Source of the DNA: Fusobacterium ulcerans ATCC 49185
Lineage (GTDB): Bacteria > Fusobacteriota > Fusobacteriia > Fusobacteriales > Fusobacteriaceae
DNA length: 64,000 nt
Direction: 5' to 3'
Assembly (NCBI RefSeq): GCF_900683735.1
Contig: NZ_LR215979.1
Span: 1,736,001 to 1,800,000, forward strand
Position numbers and translations under genes: made by a program
The notes under the pieces: model-generated
The model's database searches: none
Seen by the model: only the letters and a program-made list of their open reading frames with translations
Told to the model about the DNA's origin: nothing
Shown: one piece after another, positions 1-8,408 of the stretch
How the letters are laid out: every line of letters begins with the position of its first letter
Numbering within the stretch: position 1 is the stretch's first letter

Positions 1-135
1 CTTTCCTACTTCTGATTCTTCTTTAGCATAAGCTTCTTTAATTTTGTCTAAAACTTCTTTTCCGATAAAGTAATTTCCTTCTATACACATTCTTTCTACT
101 TCATCAGTCACTTTTCTTAAATCTAATTCTTTCAT
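1..135 (-). CDS. Fumarate hydratase class I, alpha subunit, N-terminal 45 codons (runs off the window)
   Basis: The minus-strand frame opens with ATG at 135 behind an AAGGAAGGGTG ribosome site and stays open to base 1. It reads MKELDLRKVTDEVERMCIEG, followed by NYFIGKEVLDKIKEAYAKEE. This is the characteristic N-terminus of the alpha half of two-subunit iron-sulfur fumarate hydratases and tartrate dehydratases, which interconvert fumarate and malate. The catalytic cysteines lie outside the window. The fumarase/tartratase choice cannot be settled here; fumarase is the likelier housekeeping role. The beta subunit would be expected further downstream. Confidence 0.72.
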   Translation of the reverse strand, partial: MKELDLRKVTDEVERMCIEGNYFIGKEVLDKIKEAYAKEESEVGK

Positions 136-303
136 TATCTATCACCCTTCCTTGAGTATTTTAAAAGGTACAAATTTATGTTTCTATAATAAGATAATAC
201 CACATATCATCCAATTATTGAATAGTCTTTGTAATAGAAATTTAAAATGTTAACTCTTCATTAAATATATTTTATCAATATAAAATATAAATTTTATTTA
301 ATA

Positions 304-1554
304 TTATTTTGAAACTTTATCTATCGCTTTCTTTATTCTTCCAGCTAGTCCTGTTATCTTTTTCTTTGTTACACTACAGACAGCAATTCTTATTCCTTCA
401 TCCAGTACCACTGTATATATATTTTCTCTCTCCAGTACTTCAGCAACTTTATCTGTCAATTCTCCTATAGGTATTGTTAAGAAAAAACCAGTTTTATATG
501 GTAAAAGTTTCAATCCACATTCTTCTGCTTCTTTTAAAAATATATCTGCTCTTTCTTTAATAAGCAATCTATACATTTCTCTCTCTTCTTTTAATACTTT
601 ATATTTTTCTTTATCAAGTATAATATCGCTGAACATTTTCATACCTCCTCTAGAGATATTTGACCATGTTGAACGACAAGAATATGAATTAGCTTTTTCA
701 AATTCATTAATTACTTCTTTATCACTTGAAAGAGCTAATTGTGCTCCTACTCTCAAGCCATAACTAGTTAATGCCTTAGAAATACTAAAAGCAAATATCA
801 CAAGAATTTTAGAAGAAAGATTTTTAAAAAGATTTCTGTACTCTTTCTTTTCCTCTTCATTTCTGTCATCAAAATCTATATAAGCTATATCATTTATTAA
901 AATTATATTAGCTTTTTCAGTTGCTTTTTCAAATATATTTAAAACATTTTTCCATTCATCTATAGTTAATTTATATCCAGTAGGATTTTGGCATGGATCA
1001 TTTATAATAACTACTACATTATCTTGTTTTTCTGCAAGTTTAAATATTCTTTCTGAAAAATCATTAAGATCAAACTTTCCATTTTCATCAAATATTGTAT
1101 AATATTCACAGTTTCCCTTTCTTTCAGAAGCCATAAGAATATATGGACTCCATAACCATTTTGGAAGAAGAAGAGTATCTCCCTCATTGAGATAATTTTT
1201 TACACTATTACTTACTGCTCCTGTTCCTCCTGGAGTTCCTATTACCTCCATATAATAATTTTTAAATTCTTCTTTATAGTCATCTCCCAAAATAGATCTT
1301 TTTACACTTTCCTTATATTCAGGACTTCCTGTAAAGGCTGAAGCATATCCTGCTATTTCTTCAGGTGGCAGTTCTTTGTAAGTTTCTGTTACTGATTTTA
1401 ATACTACTAATTTCCCCTCTTCATTATAAAGTGACCCTATTGTTGCATTTACTACTTTCTCATCTCCAAGTTTTTCAGCAGCTTCCTTAGCCTTTTTGGC
1501 TACACTAAAAACTTTATCCACTAGATTTCTACTTTCCATTCCTTTTGCTAACAT
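304..1554 (-). CDS. PLP-dependent aminotransferase, class I/II (aspartate aminotransferase-like)
   Basis: 416-residue fold-type I aminotransferase. Visible landmarks are the NDPCQNPTG motif at about residues 185-193 (the NPTG loop that holds PLP), an aspartate/tyrosine pair in NDIAY near 221-225, and the Schiff-base lysine in SISKALTSYGLR at about 260. Such enzymes move the amino group of an aspartate-like or aromatic amino acid to 2-oxoglutarate; the substrate cannot be read from sequence. The start at 1554 follows a good GGGGAGG site; an internal Met at residue 6 is the alternative. It stands alone, with a 38-bp gap from the upstream lipoprotein gene on the same strand, so co-transcription is possible. 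Confidence 0.88.
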   Translation of the reverse strand: MLAKGMESRNLVDKVFSVAKKAKEAAEKLGDEKVVNATIGSLYNEEGKLVVLKSVTETYKELPPEEIAGYASAFTGSPEYKESVKRSILGDDYKEEFKNYYMEVIGTPGGTGAVSNSVKNYLNEGDTLLLPKWLWSPYILMASERKGNCEYYTIFDENGKFDLNDFSERIFKLAEKQDNVVVIINDPCQNPTGYKLTIDEWKNVLNIFEKATEKANIILINDIAYIDFDDRNEEEKKEYRNLFKNLSSKILVIFAFSISKALTSYGLRVGAQLALSSDKEVINEFEKANSYSCRSTWSNISRGGMKMFSDIILDKEKYKVLKEEREMYRLLIKERADIFLKEAEECGLKLLPYKTGFFLTIPIGELTDKVAEVLERENIYTVVLDEGIRIAVCSVTKKKITGLAGRIKKAIDKVSK

Positions 1555-1592
1555 AAATTTTCCTCCCCTGTTATTTTATTTTCTCCAAAGTT

Positions 1593-2765
1593 TTACCATC
1601 CAATTATTCTATTAGAATCAAGTGTTTTCAACTCTGAGTTTATTTGATCTGTTCCTTTTAACATTGCTCTTCTTACAACAGTAGCCTCATCTAATACATA
1701 TTTTTCATTTTCACTTATAGGAAATCTATGATATCCTCCTTTTATATGTGTTATTGGATAAAATCTCATCCATACTACTTCATCTGTATATCTTATTCTA
1801 TTACTATCTTTTGCTATTACTCTATTATCCTTTTTCTCTTTCAATATATAAGCTAAATCATATTCTGCATATGTTGTTTTTATATATTTTTCATATTTAT
1901 AGAATATTTCAACTTCATATTCTTCATCTACTGGAACATATTTTACTCTTTCCACAGCTTTTCCATTTACCATTTCAGTAATGACCACTTTTTTCATTAC
2001 TCTTCTTATTCTAGTTTCAAAATAACTGTCTATTCCACTTATTACATTTACTGAAGGAGGGAAATAATAAAAATTACTTAATGATATATCTAAATCTACA
2101 TTCGCTTTGCTTTTATCATTTACTGTAAAAAGAGGGTAAGTTCCTATATTGCTGATTGTATACTTTTTAAAATCATCACTAAAATTTTTTCTTCCAGCTA
2201 ATACATTCACTACTAGATTAAATCTTACTCTTGCATCCTCCATACTTTCTGAATATTTTTTATTTATATCTTTTCTATTATCAATATCATATTTTTTAGC
2301 TTCTGAATAAAATCCAAATTTTCTAAGTTTATCTTCTATAGTTTCAGCTTGAAATCCATTTCCTAATTTGAAGAAGCTCTCTGCACTTTCTTGTCTTACT
2401 TTATTTCTCTCTTCTGATGGTGGAGTTATAATAGCTATTGAATTTCTACTTTCCTCAGGCAAAGAATAATATATTTCCTGTACTCTTAAGAGATTTAAAA
2501 GGGCTTTTGTATATCCTGTAAGATCTCTATTTCTTGTCATATCAAGTTTGTCATAATATTCTTTCTCCCCCATTGGATATATAAGTTCAAAAGCATCAAG
2601 AGTTCTTCTATCTTCACTATTATTTTTTAGTATAGCTGCAAGATTATACAGAGATTTTGTATATTCTCCTTTATCAGCCTCTTTAAAAGCCTCCCTTACT
2701 TTAAAATATGTACATCCTGTAAAAAGCAACATAATTATAAATAGGTATATAAGTTTTTTCTTCAT
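1593..2765 (-). CDS. Large putative lipoprotein, function unknown
   Basis: 390 residues. The N-terminus is a lipoprotein signal (basic KKK, hydrophobic stretch, lipobox LFTGC with Cys18), so the mature protein should be lipid-anchored in the envelope. Residues 20-160 are helical and look like tetratricopeptide-type packing (EAFKEADKGEYTKSLYNLAAIL). The second half is richer in beta-type segments, with the motif RRVMKKVVITEMVNGKAVERV near 255-275. I do not recognise the family. The ribosome site GAGGGGG supports the start. Confidence 0.75.
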   Translation of the reverse strand: MKKKLIYLFIIMLLFTGCTYFKVREAFKEADKGEYTKSLYNLAAILKNNSEDRRTLDAFELIYPMGEKEYYDKLDMTRNRDLTGYTKALLNLLRVQEIYYSLPEESRNSIAIITPPSEERNKVRQESAESFFKLGNGFQAETIEDKLRKFGFYSEAKKYDIDNRKDINKKYSESMEDARVRFNLVVNVLAGRKNFSDDFKKYTISNIGTYPLFTVNDKSKANVDLDISLSNFYYFPPSVNVISGIDSYFETRIRRVMKKVVITEMVNGKAVERVKYVPVDEEYEVEIFYKYEKYIKTTYAEYDLAYILKEKKDNRVIAKDSNRIRYTDEVVWMRFYPITHIKGGYHRFPISENEKYVLDEATVVRRAMLKGTDQINSELKTLDSNRIIGW

Positions 2766-2808
2766 TTGTATCCCCCTCGTGATAAAAATTATTATACCAT
2801 TTTTACAG

Positions 2809-2834
2809 AAAAACGAAACTATTTTTTCGTTTTT
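2809..2834 (-). terminator. Terminator-like hairpin over the SDR stop codon
   Basis: On the minus strand a short AACGAAA/TTTCGTT stem is followed by a T-run. It overlaps the last codons of the SDR gene and would end its transcript before the lipoprotein gene. The stem is short and AT-rich. Confidence 0.45.
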
Positions 2835-3559
2835 TTCTCTTGGATTTTTTTTATCGCCTTTAATTGAAACATAATAGGCATCATTTTATTAAAAAAATAC
2901 AATATTTTATTTATTTTTCCTGGAATTGAAATTCTCTTTCCTTTTAGATAATCAGAATAACATTTTTCTGCTACCTCTTCTGGAGTTGTAGTATAGAATT
3001 TTGCCAATCCTTTAAGTTCTTTATTTACTCCTTTAAAATTTGTAAGAGTAGGCCCTGGACATAATAACATCATCCTTGTTTTTCCCCCTTCTCCCATTAA
3101 TCCAAATGTAAAACTATTTATAAAAGATTTTGTAGCATAATATCCAGTCATTAATGGCCCTCCATATTGAAACCCAGCAGTAGAAGATATATTTATTATC
3201 CCCTCTGTTTTTCCATAGAAATATTTTGTAAATTTAATAAGAGCAATAATATTTATATCTATCATTCTCTTTTCGACTCCATAAGAAATATCTTCAAAAT
3301 AACCTAGCTCTCCTATTCCAGCTCCATTTATTAAAAGCTCTATATGCTGTCCTTCTAAACTTTTAAATAATTCATCAATATTTTTTTCAACTTCTATATC
3401 TAAAGAATATATATTTAATTTTTCTTTATATTTTTCTTTTAGTTCTGTTAACATATTTTGATTTCTTCCAACAGCTAATATTTCCCAACCGTTTCTATAA
3501 AACACTTTTATTAAAGCTCTTCCTATGCCTCCTGTTGCCCCAGTTATTAATACTTTCAT
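2819..3559 (-). CDS. Short-chain dehydrogenase/reductase (SDR) family protein
   Basis: 246 residues with the classical SDR layout: NAD(P)-binding TGATGGIG at residues 6-13, NGAG at about 78-81, catalytic serine in NISSTAG near 125, and the YxxxK pair in GYYATKS (Tyr140, Lys144). It should reduce or oxidise a carbonyl/alcohol with NAD(P)H. The basic residue after the first strand (GRNQN) suggests NADPH. The C-terminus is hydrophobic and basic (FFNKMMPIMFQLKAIKKIQEKKTKK), as in SDRs that touch membranes, perhaps acting on a lipid-like substrate. The substrate is unknown. Ribosome site AAGGGG. Confidence 0.85.
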   Translation of the reverse strand: MKVLITGATGGIGRALIKVFYRNGWEILAVGRNQNMLTELKEKYKEKLNIYSLDIEVEKNIDELFKSLEGQHIELLINGAGIGELGYFEDISYGVEKRMIDINIIALIKFTKYFYGKTEGIINISSTAGFQYGGPLMTGYYATKSFINSFTFGLMGEGGKTRMMLLCPGPTLTNFKGVNKELKGLAKFYTTTPEEVAEKCYSDYLKGKRISIPGKINKILYFFNKMMPIMFQLKAIKKIQEKKTKK

Positions 3560-3700
3560 ATTTTTCCCCTTTTTATGATTGTTTTTCTATAATAATTATA
3601 CCTCAATTTCTTCTCAATTTATATATCTAAAATTACATATTTGGTATATTAAAAATTAAAGTATATAATCTTAATATCTCCCAACCAATAAATGAAGAAA

Positions 3701-3745
3701 GGATAACAAAAATAGAAAGTTTTTACAACCTTATTTTTGTTATTC
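3701..3745 (-). terminator. Long hairpin at the 3' end of the MATE remnant
   Basis: GGATAACAAAAATA at 3701-3714 is complementary to TATTTTTGTTATTC at 3732-3745 with one wobble. On the minus strand the stem begins at the stop codon of the transporter remnant and is followed by a moderately T-rich run, so it is probably the old terminator of that gene. Confidence 0.5.
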
Positions 3746-4009
3746 TTTCTTATAAATTCTTATATTATTTAATATATTAGTTTTCTCTAAAATTTTCAAT
3801 GTTTTATATTCTCCTGAAATCATTATAGGAGCAAGAAGAAAAGCCAGTATACTTGCTATTGGTACTGCCCATAGCATCTCACTGGTACCAAAATTGTATG
3901 ATTAAACTATAAAAAATAAAATAAAAAATCCCATATCTCTAGAAAATGAAAGTATTGTAACTTTAATAGGTTCTCTTACAGAACCTTATTTTTCTTTTGC
4001 TTCATTCAT
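3740..4009 (-). pseudogene. Remnant of a MATE-family multidrug efflux transporter
   Basis: On the minus strand a good ribosome site (GGAGG at 4018-4022) precedes ATG at 4009, but the frame reads MNEAKEK and stops at 3986. After a break, coding resemblance resumes: REPIKVTILSFSRDMGFFIL, one in-frame TAA, then FGTSEMLWAVPIASILAFLL and a basic C-terminus ending KKE-stop at 3740. The TILSFSR...FF and W-A-V-P-I-A-S/E-I-L patterns are typical of the last two helices of MATE transporters, and MNEAKEK is a typical MATE start. The first seven codons are therefore joined to roughly the last 80, with the body of about 350 residues missing. Non-functional. Confidence 0.72.
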
Positions 4010-4024
4010 TTTTCTTTCCTCCAG

Positions 4025-4073
4025 CAAAAAATAGCGTGTAACCTAAGCAACTAATGCTTTTAGATTACACGCT
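4025..4073 (-). terminator. Rho-independent terminator after the OmpA-like lipoprotein gene
   Basis: AGCGTGTAA at 4033-4041 pairs with TTACACGCT at 4065-4073, with further pairing inside. On the minus strand the stem is followed by ATTTTTTG. It lies just downstream of the OmpA-like gene and upstream of the MATE remnant. Confidence 0.8.
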
Positions 4074-4178
4074 TTTAAAGCTAGATTTATATCTATACAG
4101 ATTATATGCAAGTATATCTTTAATACTCATATAATATATCACAATTTATCTTTTCATATAAAAAAACTGTTTTTTATA

Positions 4179-4739
4179 CTAAAATTTATCTCTTGAAATT
4201 ATAAATTCAACTCTTCTATTTTTTGCTCTTCCTTTTTCAGTTTGGTTAGAAGCAATAGGATTTTGTTTTCCATACCCCTCAATAGAAATATTAGAAAGTT
4301 TTACTCCTCTATTAGCAAGATAGTCTTTTATAGCATCAGCCCTTTTCACAGAAAGCTCAAGATTATATCCTTCACTTCCTATAAAATCAGTATACCCATC
4401 TATCTTAATTCTAATATCTGGGTTCTCTTCCAATGCTTTTGCCAATGCATTTAAGCTTCCTTTAACTTTATTTTTAACTTCATATTTATTGAAATCAAAA
4501 AGTACAAGTTCAGGCATAGAAAGTACTAAGTTATTTCCTTCTCTTCTTATTGTGACACCCTTTTCATTAAATACTATGATTTCTTCAAGAGTTTTTTTAG
4601 AAACATCTATATCTTCCATTACAAATTCATTTTCAGTTTCTTCAATAACCAATTCTTTTAAAGGTTGTTTATCTACAGAAGAACACCCCGTCAAAATAAT
4701 AAGAAATGAAACAGATATCATAAGTAATACTTTTTTCAT
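4179..4739 (-). CDS. OmpA/Pal-family peptidoglycan-binding lipoprotein
   Basis: 186 residues. Lipoprotein signal with lipobox ILTGC (Cys19), a short linker, then an OmpA C-terminal domain from about residue 75: LVLFDFNKYEVK, DIRIKIDGYTDFIGSEGYN, LSVKRADAIKDYL, SIEGYGKQNPIASN and RAKNRRVEF. The D-G-Y-T-D and N-x-x-L-S-x-x-R-A motifs bind meso-diaminopimelate or lanthionine of peptidoglycan. It should tether the outer membrane to the wall. The upstream L,D-transpeptidase gene ends 21 bp away on the same strand, so the two are probably co-transcribed as a cell-wall unit. Confidence 0.88.
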   Translation of the reverse strand: MKKVLLMISVSFLIILTGCSSVDKQPLKELVIEETENEFVMEDIDVSKKTLEEIIVFNEKGVTIRREGNNLVLSMPELVLFDFNKYEVKNKVKGSLNALAKALEENPDIRIKIDGYTDFIGSEGYNLELSVKRADAIKDYLANRGVKLSNISIEGYGKQNPIASNQTEKGRAKNRRVEFIISRDKF

Positions 4740-4759
4740 TTTTCCTCCTCAAAACTATT

Positions 4760-5923
4760 TTAGAAAATAACAAACATTACATTTTCATCAGGGACTTGCT
4801 CATTTCTGCTTTTATTTGGACTTTTAACCATCCATTCAAAAAGATATTTTGCATGAGGTTCTGTAGTTCTTACACATTTTCTAGTTCCTGTAAATGTTCC
4901 CAAAGTTTTTTCCTTTTGTTTCATAAAAAATTCTCTATTGGCATCCTCATCATAATTTAGAGGAGTTCCATGAAGATATCCTCCACCAGAAAATCTGATA
5001 GCATATCTTGCATATCCTTGCTTTTCTCCTACTTCACTATTATATGGCATTATATATTTTACCATTGGAGCTATAAAAAATCCTTTTGGTGTTTCAAATC
5101 CCACTTCACTTTCTATTCCTGTTTTGCTATATACATAAGATATAACTTCCCATTTATTATCTTCATTTTTTTCAAAGACCATAACATTTTGATTTTCTAT
5201 ATCTATAGCTATAACTTTCCTAAAATTTTTATCTATTTTAGGATTTCTAGATATTCTCTTATTTTCAATAACAAGAGGTTCTTTTATTGATGCTACATGT
5301 ACTTTTGAAGTTTTATCTCCAGGCTCTACTATAGAAAGTACTGACCTATCTGGCACAAATATTTTTTCTTTTCCATACCATCCAACTATATTCTGATCAA
5401 GAGAAGTTCCATATTTATCCTTTTCTCTTTTAAAATCCACATTATTTGGATTAGGAACATATGAATTTGTACTGACTACCTCTCTTCCTTCTTCCATTTC
5501 TTTTGCAATAAAGTTTTCAAGCTCTTTTATTTTATCTATAGCTTTTTCAAACCTAAAAACTCTTTTTCTTACTACCATAGAAGAAATATATCCTATTTCA
5601 CCTTTATCAGTTTCTACTTTATACCAGTAGTTACCATAATCATATATTTTTTCTAAAGCCTTTAATTTAGTATCATAATTAAATTTTTTTATGATTTTAC
5701 CCTTTGTACTTGGTAGCTCTCTTAAATTCGCTGTTCTTGTCCTTACAAAGACATAATCCAACACTTTTGGATGACCACCATTATATTTTTCATTTAAAAT
5801 AATGTTCTCTGGCATCTCATTGTCATATATTGCAACTGTAGTCCAACTAGCATCTCCCTCAAAAGAAAAAGCTGCAGTTCCAATCATAAATAATGAAATC
5901 AACGCTGTTTTTAAAAGTCTCAT
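4760..5923 (-). CDS. Secreted L,D-transpeptidase (YkuD family) with SH3 domain
   Basis: I take the start at 5923 (MRLLKTALISLFMIG), with ribosome site GAGGGAG and a Sec signal peptide ending near FSFEG. The longer open frame to 5989 runs into an inverted repeat. Residues 35-110 form a bacterial SH3-like domain (VFVRTRTANLRELPS ... YWYKVETDKGEIGYISS). The C-terminal half is YkuD-like: FRKVIAIDIENQNVMVFE, GFFIAPMV and YARYAIRFSGGGYLHGTPL. The catalytic region is TGTRKCVRTTEPHAKYLFEW, with the cysteine in R-K-C-V-R. Such enzymes cross-link or remodel peptidoglycan outside the membrane. The motif departs slightly from the usual S/T-H-G-C spacing. Confidence 0.83.
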   Translation of the reverse strand: MRLLKTALISLFMIGTAAFSFEGDASWTTVAIYDNEMPENIILNEKYNGGHPKVLDYVFVRTRTANLRELPSTKGKIIKKFNYDTKLKALEKIYDYGNYWYKVETDKGEIGYISSMVVRKRVFRFEKAIDKIKELENFIAKEMEEGREVVSTNSYVPNPNNVDFKREKDKYGTSLDQNIVGWYGKEKIFVPDRSVLSIVEPGDKTSKVHVASIKEPLVIENKRISRNPKIDKNFRKVIAIDIENQNVMVFEKNEDNKWEVISYVYSKTGIESEVGFETPKGFFIAPMVKYIMPYNSEVGEKQGYARYAIRFSGGGYLHGTPLNYDEDANREFFMKQKEKTLGTFTGTRKCVRTTEPHAKYLFEWMVKSPNKSRNEQVPDENVMFVIF

Positions 5924-5967
5924 TTTCTCCCTCACCCTTTTCATTATTCTCTCATAAATTAAAGAGA

Positions 5968-6027
5968 GCCCTGAATGATATTTTAGCATTAAATCACTAG
6001 TGATTCAAGCAAATTTTCATTCAGAGC
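5968..6027. repeat. Nested inverted repeat between kamE and the L,D-transpeptidase gene
   Basis: GCCCTGAATGA (5968-5978) and TCATTCAGAGC (6017-6027) pair over 11 positions with one G-T. Between them lies a perfect 14-bp palindrome, AATCACTAGTGATT (5992-6005). On the minus strand it follows kamE and may end the lysine operon, but the T-run is poor. It could also be an operator for the transpeptidase gene. Confidence 0.55.
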
Positions 6028-6052
6028 TTGTTAAAACTCAAAACTGTTTATT

Positions 6053-6847
6053 TTATTTCTTAACCATTCCTCTTTGAACCATTTCTTTTACAATATAAGT
6101 TGCAACATCATCAGCATATTTTCCTGGACCAAATCCTGCATCGTATCCTAATTCTTTTGCCAACTCATTAGTTATTCTAGCTCCTCCAGCTATTAAGATA
6201 ACTTTATCTCTCAATCCTTCAGCCTCTAGTAATTCAACTAAATTAGTTAAATTGTGAATATGAACATCTTTTTGAGTTACAGTTTGTGAAACTATCAAAG
6301 CATCAGCTTTTAATTCAATAGCTTTTTGGATAAACTCTTCATTAGTAACTTGACTTCCAAGATTGTATGCTTCTACTCCCTTATATCTTTCAAGTCCATA
6401 GTGTCCTGCATATCCTTTCATATTCATGATAGCATCTATTCCAACTGTATGAGCATCTGTTCCTGTACTTGCACCTATCATTACTACATTTCTTCCTATA
6501 TTTTCAGCAATATATTCTTCACATTCATGCATATCCATTGTATCTATTTCTAAAGCCTGTACTTTTATATTAGTATAGTCAACATTATATGATGTAGCTC
6601 CATATACTACATAAAATGAAAATTCTTTATCCAGTGCTTCTGAAAAAGCAACAGCTGGATCTATAAATCCCATTTTTTTAGCTAATTGTATAGCAGCTTC
6701 CACACCTTTTTCATTATTAGGTACTGGAAGAGTAAAGCTCATTTGAACTTTACCATCATTCATTGTATCTCCATATGGTCTTAACTGCGTAAGATCAAGT
6801 GTTTTATCAAATTCTTTTTTATCAGTAGAATATAAACCTCCAGACAT
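6053..6847 (-). CDS. kamE: Lysine 5,6-aminomutase, beta subunit (B12- and PLP-binding)
   Basis: 264 residues. With KamD it moves the terminal amino group of D-lysine or L-beta-lysine to the neighbouring carbon, using adenosylcobalamin and PLP; here the product is L-erythro-3,5-diaminohexanoate. The base-off cobalamin motif DxHxxG is DAHTVG at residues 131-136. Lys144 (IMNMK) falls exactly where the PLP lysine of the Clostridium sticklandii beta subunit is described. The later YNLGSQV and LIAGGARIT strands belong to the Rossmann cobalamin domain. The start codon overlaps the kamD stop (TAATG), which implies translational coupling. Last gene of the lysine operon. Confidence 0.96.
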   Translation of the reverse strand: MSGGLYSTDKKEFDKTLDLTQLRPYGDTMNDGKVQMSFTLPVPNNEKGVEAAIQLAKKMGFIDPAVAFSEALDKEFSFYVVYGATSYNVDYTNIKVQALEIDTMDMHECEEYIAENIGRNVVMIGASTGTDAHTVGIDAIMNMKGYAGHYGLERYKGVEAYNLGSQVTNEEFIQKAIELKADALIVSQTVTQKDVHIHNLTNLVELLEAEGLRDKVILIAGGARITNELAKELGYDAGFGPGKYADDVATYIVKEMVQRGMVKK

Positions 6848-8403
6848 TATCTATTACCTCCAAGCATTAATTCTATAAATGGATTAAAGTAACTAGAATC
6901 TTTTTCAAATACTCCAGCCAGTCCTTTTCCTCCATCTAATGGTCTTTTTATACCAGCAAAAATTCCACCTTCAAGAGTCTTGAATATTCCTATTCCTTCT
7001 ATAGTTTTTAATAGTTCAGCAGCTTTTTCAAGAACCTCTTTAGCCCTATTTACCATTATACCATCTTTTTTGAACTCAATATCATTACCAAAATCTTCCA
7101 TGTTATTAAAAATATATTTAGCATTTTCTATAGAAAGTGCTCTGTCTGACATAAATGGAGTATGGATAGCTTCTGTCAGCATTCCTAATAAATGTACCTT
7201 TTGATTAGTCATTATAGTTACCATATTAAATAAAGCATCTTGTACATGACCTTTAAAAATATTTCCTGTCATAAATTTTGTAGGTGGCATATATTTTAAT
7301 GGTGCTTTAGGGAATATCTCTCTAGCCATTTGAGCTTGAGCTAATTCAAGCAAGAATCCATTTTTAGTATCTGGATGCATTTCAAATGCATGACCTAACC
7401 CCATTTGTTCTTCTGGTAATCCAGCAACTAATGCAAATTGTTCATTGATGAATTGTGAAGCTAAAACTGTATGAGCTTCTTCAATAGCATCAGCTGTAGT
7501 TAAGTAGTTATCTTCTCCTGTATTAATTATAACTCCTGCAAATCCATTGATAACTCTTGAGAAGAATTGGTCAACTAAAGTTCTTTTCATATTTATATCT
7601 CTGAATAAGATTCCATATAATGCGTCATTCAGCATCATATCTAGTCTTTCAAGAGCTCCCATTGCAGCTATTTCAGGCATACAAAGTCCTGAACAGTAAT
7701 TACAAAGTCTTATATATCTTTTTAATTCTACTCCAACTTCATCAAGAGCTTTTCTCATAATTCTAAAGTTTTCCTGAGTAGCCATTGTTCCTCCGAACCC
7801 CTCAGTTGTAGCTCCATATGGAACATAATCCAATAAAGATTGTCCAGTAGTTCTGATAACGGCTATTACATCTGCACCTTGTCTAGCTGCAGCTACAGCT
7901 TGTGTAACGTCTTCATAGATATTTCCAGTAGCAACTATTACATAAATGTAAGGACCTTTCTTATCTCCATATACATTTAAATATTCTTCTCTTTTTGCTC
8001 TGTTAGATCTGATTCTCTCTACATTAGCCTCTGCAATCTCTTTAAGAGCTAATTTAATTTCAAAATCATCATGCCATTTCATTTTTGTAACATCTAATTC
8101 TTTTCTTGCAATTCTTTCTGCTATTTCTTGTGGTTTTAATCCAGTTTCAAGCATTGCATTTCCTAAATATTTCGCAACTCCAAGAGAAATATTTCCATTT
8201 TCTTTAATAAAATCTACCACCACATTTGGTAATGGTACTTCAAATTCATCAATACCATCTATTCCAAGTAATCTACATATTGTTCTTTCTACAGTAACAG
8301 TACTGTGTGCATCAACAAATACTTGTGCATCTGCAGCAATTTTTTTAGCTGACTTACGAGCTTCATCTACTAAATTCCAGTTAAGATTTAGTTTGCTATT
8401 CAT
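6847..8403 (-). CDS. kamD: Lysine 5,6-aminomutase, alpha subunit
   Basis: 518 residues, the usual length. This is the TIM-barrel catalytic subunit that pairs with KamE and holds the upper face of adenosylcobalamin. Recognisable segments are LNLNWNLVDEARKSAKKIA at the N-terminus, ATGNIYEDVTQAVAAARQGAD, RTTGQSLLDYVPYGATTEGFGGT (about residues 188-210) and HLLGMLTEAIHTPFMSDRAL. All are typical of the D-lysine/beta-lysine mutase family. Ribosome site AAGGAGG, 5 bp downstream of kamC. It acts in the cytoplasm directly after KamA makes beta-lysine. Confidence 0.96.
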   Translation of the reverse strand: MNSKLNLNWNLVDEARKSAKKIAADAQVFVDAHSTVTVERTICRLLGIDGIDEFEVPLPNVVVDFIKENGNISLGVAKYLGNAMLETGLKPQEIAERIARKELDVTKMKWHDDFEIKLALKEIAEANVERIRSNRAKREEYLNVYGDKKGPYIYVIVATGNIYEDVTQAVAAARQGADVIAVIRTTGQSLLDYVPYGATTEGFGGTMATQENFRIMRKALDEVGVELKRYIRLCNYCSGLCMPEIAAMGALERLDMMLNDALYGILFRDINMKRTLVDQFFSRVINGFAGVIINTGEDNYLTTADAIEEAHTVLASQFINEQFALVAGLPEEQMGLGHAFEMHPDTKNGFLLELAQAQMAREIFPKAPLKYMPPTKFMTGNIFKGHVQDALFNMVTIMTNQKVHLLGMLTEAIHTPFMSDRALSIENAKYIFNNMEDFGNDIEFKKDGIMVNRAKEVLEKAAELLKTIEGIGIFKTLEGGIFAGIKRPLDGGKGLAGVFEKDSSYFNPFIELMLGGNR

Positions 8404-8408
8404 CTCTT

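Noticed and set aside
4760-5989. Longer N-terminus of the L,D-transpeptidase (start at 5989)
   Set aside because: The extra 22 residues precede a clear signal peptide and overlap an inverted repeat, whereas ATG at 5923 has a good ribosome site.
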